From: Thermoplasmata archaeon
GTDB lineage: Bacteria > Actinomycetota > Acidimicrobiia > Acidimicrobiales > Acidimicrobiaceae
Direction of reading: 5' to 3'
DNA: 8,154 bases
Assembly: GCA_021836665.1 (NCBI GenBank)
Contig: JAKBHQ010000373.1
Span: 1-8,154 of the forward strand
This document shows, piece after piece, positions 5,574-8,154 of the stretch; within the stretch, counting starts at the first letter, position 1, and every line of letters begins with the position of its first letter. The position numbers and the translations under genes are program-made. The notes under the pieces were generated by a model, which saw only the letters and a list, made by a program, of their open reading frames with translations, ran no database searches and was not told where the DNA came from.

Positions 5574-6057
5574 CGGAATCTATGGCCACCCCTTGCCCTA
5601 TGGCGACAGCCCACAAACTGGACGTGCAATAAAAATGCTTTCAACTATCGAACAGTTACCAGCTCTAACTAAGCAGCTCGAAAGCCACCGCTGCTGAGTG
5701 GTAGGAAGGTGAGGGTTTCGCAAGAAACAGCTCAACTAATAAGTAAAACAAAAATCCATTTCAGTTATTGTCAACTTGAAAGTTTCAGTGATCCACTCTG
5801 AGGAGATTCCGGGATCGTCGTCACTGAAGTTGCAGCGAAGCAACCGTGGGGCAGAGTAGAAAACTGCCAAAGGACACGAAACCAGGTGACTCGCTAATGC
5901 CTTGGCCCTTGAAGGTTAGTCGACAATACCCTTTGCTGGCTCATCAGTCGTGCAAGCTTGTCCAGCATATTGAATCCCAAATTCAAAGGAGCAAAGGAGC
6001 CGTTCAACAGCTCCCCTAAACCTGGTTGCACTACGAGAAACTCTGCTTAGCTCGGGG
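5574..6057. other. Intergenic stretch before the integration module, no gene seen
   Basis: No coding frame is supported. Small features include a tandem AGCGGAAT across the nuclease stop codon (5564-5579), AGCAGC/GCTGCT arms around 5672-5694, TTCAGTGA (5784-5791)/TCACTGAA (5821-5828), and a tandem CAAAGGAG near 5984-5999. The stretch might hold an attachment site or promoter, but nothing identifies one. Confidence 0.45.
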
Positions 6058-6165
6058 AGCATTGCTCCAAGGAAAGAAATCGATCGAGTCGAGTCGGCTA
6101 GTGAGTTCTCGACTAAAGCAGTGCTTAGAAAAAAACTTTTATTTATTTTTGAGATTTCTGATTAA
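6058..6165 (+). pseudogene. Degraded duplicate of the small gene at 6237-6374
   Basis: Bases 6058-6132 match 6255-6329 at 65 of 75 positions without gaps. The shared frame reads SIAPRKEIDRVESASEFSTK followed by AVLRK; in the intact copy 19 of these 25 residues are the same. The frame is open back to a stop at 5971 but has no ATG or GTG start and no ribosome binding site. After the shared part it runs into an AT-rich sequence and stops at TAA 6163-6165. It is best read as a broken second copy from a local duplication, about 197 bases upstream of the intact one. Confidence 0.65.
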
Positions 6166-6230
6166 TCTCCGCAGAAATTGCATATTTATCATACGAGGGA
6201 GCACAACGCTGCTTCGGGAAGGAGTGAGGA
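6133..6230 (+). promoter_or_regulatory. AT-rich leader, possible promoter of the small-ORF/excisionase operon
   Basis: Between the degraded and intact copies lies the most AT-rich sequence in the window. It contains TTGAGA at 6149-6154, a GAGATT (6151-6156)/AATCTC (6164-6169) hairpin and CATATTTATCAT at 6181-6192. The spacing of -35/-10-like boxes is not ideal, so this is only the most likely place for a promoter. Confidence 0.3.
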
Positions 6231-6232
6231 GG
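6226..6232 (+). promoter_or_regulatory. Strong ribosome binding site of the 45-residue gene
   Basis: GAGGAGG lies 4 bases before ATG 6237, following a further GGAAGGAG upstream. It is one of the best Shine-Dalgarno matches in the window and supports translation of the small gene. Confidence 0.65.
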
Positions 6233-6236
6233 ATAT

Positions 6237-6374
6237 ATGGCAGTCAGAGTTATAAGCATTGCTCCTAGGAGAGAGATCAATCTAGCCGAGTTGGCTAGTG
6301 AGTTCTCGACTAGAGCAGTGCTTCGGAAAATGTGGGAAATACCCACTGTGCAAAAAAGAAAGGAAACTGTATGA
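6237..6374 (+). CDS. Small basic protein, 45 residues, first gene of the excisionase operon
   Basis: The 45-residue frame starts at ATG 6237 behind GAGGAGG and ends at TGA 6372-6374, overlapping the next start as ATGA. The protein begins MAVRVISIAPRREINLAELA and then has SEFSTRAVLRKMWEI; it is basic, probably two short helices, and could be a small DNA- or partner-binding protein. I do not recognise a family. Its core is duplicated at 6058-6132 in degraded form. The strong ribosome binding site, coupling and duplication support it as a real gene. A GTGGG (6332-6336)/CCCAC (6342-6346) hairpin falls within its 3' part, just before the ribosome binding site of the next gene, and might affect its translation. 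Confidence 0.65.
   Translation: MAVRVISIAPRREINLAELASEFSTRAVLRKMWEIPTVQKRKETV
6359..6366 (+). promoter_or_regulatory. Ribosome binding site choosing ATG 6371
   Basis: AAAGGAAA lies a few bases before ATG 6371. This start also gives the ATGA overlap with the preceding gene, so it is preferred over the in-frame ATG at 6332. Confidence 0.55.
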
Positions 6375-7096
6375 GTTTGTCAAAAGATCCGCTGGAGGTT
6401 GCTCGCGAGCGGCGACGGGTTATCAAGGCTGCTGTTATTCAAAAAGGCATGGCTGGCGGATCACCATCCGCCATGCCCGGCCCAAAAAGCCAGTACTGGA
6501 CGATAGCCAGTGATAGATTCCGAGCCGACCACAGGGAAGCTCAATTCGAGTCTCCCCCGAGCAAGCCCAAAAAGGACTGGTCCCGGAGTTGCAGCCCCGG
6601 GACCCGATCCGAAAAGGATCTACACACCTTGAATTCTACTTCGAATGAGACCTCAACTAAAGATCCTTTTGTTGAAAATTCCGGTTCTTTCCACCAAAAT
6701 CGGTGGAAAGAACTAGATCCACCGAGTTCGAGCGGATTCGCTTTTGCTCAAACTCAAGGATGTTTGGCACCACGGTGGGTCGTTCAAGCCGATATTGGGC
6801 CAGATGGTGCCAATCAGACCTGGATGTCTCGAGGTAGAACTTTTTCAAGGAGATTCTCTCAGGTCACTCCTGCCCTTTCCTGTCTTCGCCAGTCTTGGCC
6901 TGAAGTACTAAAGGACACGCGAGGAGAAGAATCTGACCAAATGTACGGCAATGGTAACGAGTTTCACTTTGTCGACCAAGGCGGCATTTGCGACGCATCC
7001 ATAGCTTCGCAGCAGTGCTTCAAGCCAAGTGAAGCTCGAACCCTAGCCAAAGAACAGATCAACGAAGAACTTTTTTTACAAGGAGTATTTACATGA
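6371..7096 (+). CDS. Unrecognised Ser-rich protein, 241 residues, between small ORF and excisionase
   Basis: The frame runs 241 residues from ATG 6371 to TGA 7094-7096, with ATGA overlaps at both ends, so the three genes are translationally coupled. The N-terminus (MSLSKDPLEVARERRRVIKA) looks like a normal charged helix. The rest is unusual: rich in Ser, Pro, Thr, Gln and Asn, with no hydrophobic core, membrane segment or motif I can name. The DNA carries several long inverted repeats (see 6401-6813), so the protein sequence may be constrained by nucleic-acid structure. A disordered protein, a frame preserved mainly to couple the small gene to the excisionase, or a decayed gene are all possible. 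It is open too long to be comfortable as chance at this base composition. Confidence 0.5.
   Translation: MSLSKDPLEVARERRRVIKAAVIQKGMAGGSPSAMPGPKSQYWTIASDRFRADHREAQFESPPSKPKKDWSRSCSPGTRSEKDLHTLNSTSNETSTKDPFVENSGSFHQNRWKELDPPSSSGFAFAQTQGCLAPRWVVQADIGPDGANQTWMSRGRTFSRRFSQVTPALSCLRQSWPEVLKDTRGEESDQMYGNGNEFHFVDQGGICDASIASQQCFKPSEARTLAKEQINEELFLQGVFT
6401..6499. repeat. Hairpins in the 5' part of the Ser-rich gene
   Basis: GCTCGCGAGC (6401-6410) and CCAGTACTGG (6490-6499) are perfect 10-bp palindromes. Between them GGCATGG (6446-6452) pairs with CCATGCC (6471-6477) and inside it CGGAT (6457-6461) with ATCCG (6466-6470), leaving a CACC loop and a 4-base bulge. The last is a strong predicted hairpin. 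Confidence 0.6.
6579..6713. repeat. Three successive long inverted repeats
   Basis: GGTCCCGG (6579-6586)/CCGGGACC (6597-6604); AAAAGGATCT (6612-6621)/AGATCCTTTT (6661-6670); GTTCTTTCCACC (6684-6695)/GGTGGAAAGAAC (6702-6713). All arms are perfect. The last is a 12-bp stem with a 6-base loop, which is unlikely by chance in a window of this size. They lie side by side with 7 to 13 bases between them. Confidence 0.75.
6764..6813. repeat. 9-bp inverted repeat with 32-base spacer
   Basis: TTGGCACCA (6764-6772) and TGGTGCCAA (6805-6813) are exact reverse complements. It continues the series of inverted repeats starting at 6401. Confidence 0.55.
7080..7085 (+). promoter_or_regulatory. Ribosome binding site AAGGAG of the excisionase gene
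   Basis: AAGGAG with a 7-base spacer to ATG 7093, preceded by a T-tract, gives the excisionase its own good translation start in addition to coupling with the upstream gene. Confidence 0.6.
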
Positions 7097-7353
7097 CTAG
7101 AACCAAGACCAAAAGGGGCAGTTTCGGGCTGAAGCCGCTGCTGAGCGTGGATGAAGCCGCAATTATGCTCGGCATCACTCGTTCGACCGCCTATCGCGCG
7201 ATAAAAAATGGCTCGTTCCCGGTTCAGGTGTTTAAGGTCGGTGGGCATCTTTGCATTGCCAGGGCATCGTTAGACCGCCTTCTCAACGGGGAGGATCCAA
7301 TGGCGTCGTGGGCAATTCATAAGTTTTGTCCGAATTGCGGCGAGAAGCTCTAG
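7093..7353 (+). CDS. Excisionase-family helix-turn-helix protein with CPNC tail
   Basis: This 86-residue protein has a MerR-like winged HTH of the excisionase type (HTH_17) at about residues 16-63: LLSVDEAAIMLGITRSTAYR forms the HTH (Ala22-Ala23, Leu26-Gly27-Ile28, then Ser31-Thr32-Ala33-Tyr34), followed by a wing (FKVGGHLCI) and RASLDRLL. Such proteins act as recombination directionality factors or small regulators next to integrases. The C-terminal KFCPNCGEKL holds one CxxC (Cys79, Cys82) like half a zinc ribbon, not part of the usual excisionase. It overlaps the upstream gene by ATGA and converges on the recombinase gene, their stop codons sharing CTAG at 7350-7353. It is likely the excision factor of the element; a plain DNA-binding regulator is the alternative. 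Confidence 0.75.
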   Translation: MTRTKTKRGSFGLKPLLSVDEAAIMLGITRSTAYRAIKNGSFPVQVFKVGGHLCIARASLDRLLNGEDPMASWAIHKFCPNCGEKL

Positions 7354-8154
7354 TCAGACGACCCGAACTCGTCTTTACCATCGAGGATGCTGCCGATATG
7401 TAATGCGGCTCGGTGGTCCTCTTCTGGTACCGAGTCGGTGTAATGCCTAGCCATTACAGAGTTTGACCATCCCAGCCGAGACTGCTTCTGCTTCTCAGAG
7501 ATAACCGAATCAAGCATGGTGGCTTGAAAGTGTCGAAGGGAATGGAGATGTATATCGGCTGGGACTCCAGCTAGTTTTCTAAGTCGCATGAAGTTGTGGC
7601 TGATGCTATCGGGATAGGGTGGTGTTTCTCCCCCAGGGGCGAAGGAGAAGATATACGATTCGGAAGTGAGCGGACAGTCAGAGAGATCCGCCAACTCCTT
7701 CAGGATCCTTCGCAAGTCCTCTAGCGCTTCAGATGTCCCTTGGTCAATTGCAACTTTTCGAATGCTGGCTCGGGTCTTTGGCGACTTGACCTGTGCTTGA
7801 CCTTTGGCACCGACAATGGACTTGCTGACTGCAATGGTTCGATCATCGGGGTTGAAATCACACCAGCGAATCGCACACGCCTCACCTCGGCGCATTCCAG
7901 TCGCTATCACGAGGCGCACCATTGTTGCCATCCGTTGGTCTATCTGGTTACTAGCCGATATGAGGCGTTGCACCTCTTCAAGGCTCGGAGAACGGACTGG
8001 GTTTTCGTCCGCAATCGACCAGTTGGGCAATTCAGAGTCAGCTACAGGGTTAGGTAGAACTCCCCCACTCCATTTGCGGGCGAGGCGACAAGCTCGATTC
8101 AAAATGGCTCGAGTCTGGCGTACAGTCGCTTCTGCTAGTCCCGTAGTTTTCATC
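7350..8154 (-). CDS. Phage-type tyrosine recombinase (integrase), N-terminus outside window
   Basis: The visible 267+ residues cover the end of the core-binding domain (LAEATVRQTRAILNRACRLA) and the whole catalytic domain. Catalytic residues are visible: Arg in ATGMRRGE (about residue 89 of the visible part), Lys in VKSPKT (residue 123 or 126), H204-x-x-R207 in HSLRH, and nucleophile Tyr238 in ARHYTD. The position of the second conserved histidine is Trp229 (LGWSNS), an accepted substitution in the family. An ATG lies at the window edge, but the N-terminal arm-binding part and much of the core-binding domain are missing, so the gene continues to the right. It would integrate and, with the excisionase, excise the element. 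The attachment site is not visible here and may lie beyond the edge. Confidence 0.9.
   Translation of the reverse strand, partial: MKTTGLAEATVRQTRAILNRACRLARKWSGGVLPNPVADSELPNWSIADENPVRSPSLEEVQRLISASNQIDQRMATMVRLVIATGMRRGEACAIRWCDFNPDDRTIAVSKSIVGAKGQAQVKSPKTRASIRKVAIDQGTSEALEDLRRILKELADLSDCPLTSESYIFSFAPGGETPPYPDSISHNFMRLRKLAGVPADIHLHSLRHFQATMLDSVISEKQKQSRLGWSNSVMARHYTDSVPEEDHRAALHIGSILDGKDEFGSSD

Noticed and set aside
4020..5796. CAGTGATCCAC at 4020-4030 and 5786-5796 flanking the nuclease gene
   Set aside because: An 11-base match is expected several times by chance in a window of this length, and the positions are not symmetric around the gene.
6026..6268. 80-residue plus-strand frame across the duplicated small ORF
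   Set aside because: It uses a TTG without ribosome binding site and a frame different from the one conserved between the two copies.
7740..8057. 105-residue plus-strand frame inside the integrase gene
   Set aside because: It is the antisense of the well-conserved catalytic domain and has no features of its own.
8151..8153. ATG at the right edge as the true start of the integrase
   Set aside because: The visible protein lacks the N-terminal arm-binding part and much of the core-binding domain, so the gene almost certainly continues outside the window.

Overview
The window looks like bacterial accessory DNA, probably from an actinobacterium of moderate GC. Reasons are the phage-type integrase and excisionase style, a GTG start on the best gene, and the families present. 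The lineage call is weak, because no ribosomal or core gene is here. Few stretches look like healthy chromosome: gene remnants, dispersed repeats, inverted repeats and gene-free stretches fill much of the left half.

Layout. Bases 1-127 look like the right end of an insertion sequence (probably ISAs1 family). It interrupts, on the minus strand, a GIY-YIG nuclease gene (128-407) that sits in an overlapping operon behind a MazG-type nucleotide pyrophosphohydrolase (394-741). On the plus strand follow an unrecognised 90-residue ORF (808-1080) and a frameshifted, truncated N-terminus of an HNH endonuclease (1102-1349). From about 1400 to 4060 there are three copies of a ~75-bp dispersed repeat. 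Two of them lie at the 5' end of minus-strand ORFs (2329-3123, unknown; 3623-3988, coiled-coil), in a cassette-like layout. A complete PD-(D/E)XK nuclease with an extra C-terminal domain lies at 4425-5573.

Right end. After a gene-free stretch, a small ORF is present twice: a degraded copy (6058-6165) and an intact one (6237-6374). The intact copy starts a tightly coupled operon: a 45-residue protein, a 241-residue Ser-rich protein of unknown function whose gene is packed with inverted repeats, and an excisionase-like HTH protein (7093-7353). Both junctions are ATGA overlaps. A tyrosine recombinase converges from the right (7350-8154, N-terminus outside the window), and the two stop codons share one CTAG.

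Together this reads as the integration module of a mobile element beside a defence-type region with both intact and broken nuclease genes. The most unusual parts are the coupled small-ORF/hairpin-rich ORF/excisionase operon and the dispersed repeats preceding the minus-strand ORFs. No tRNA, rRNA or CRISPR array was seen.
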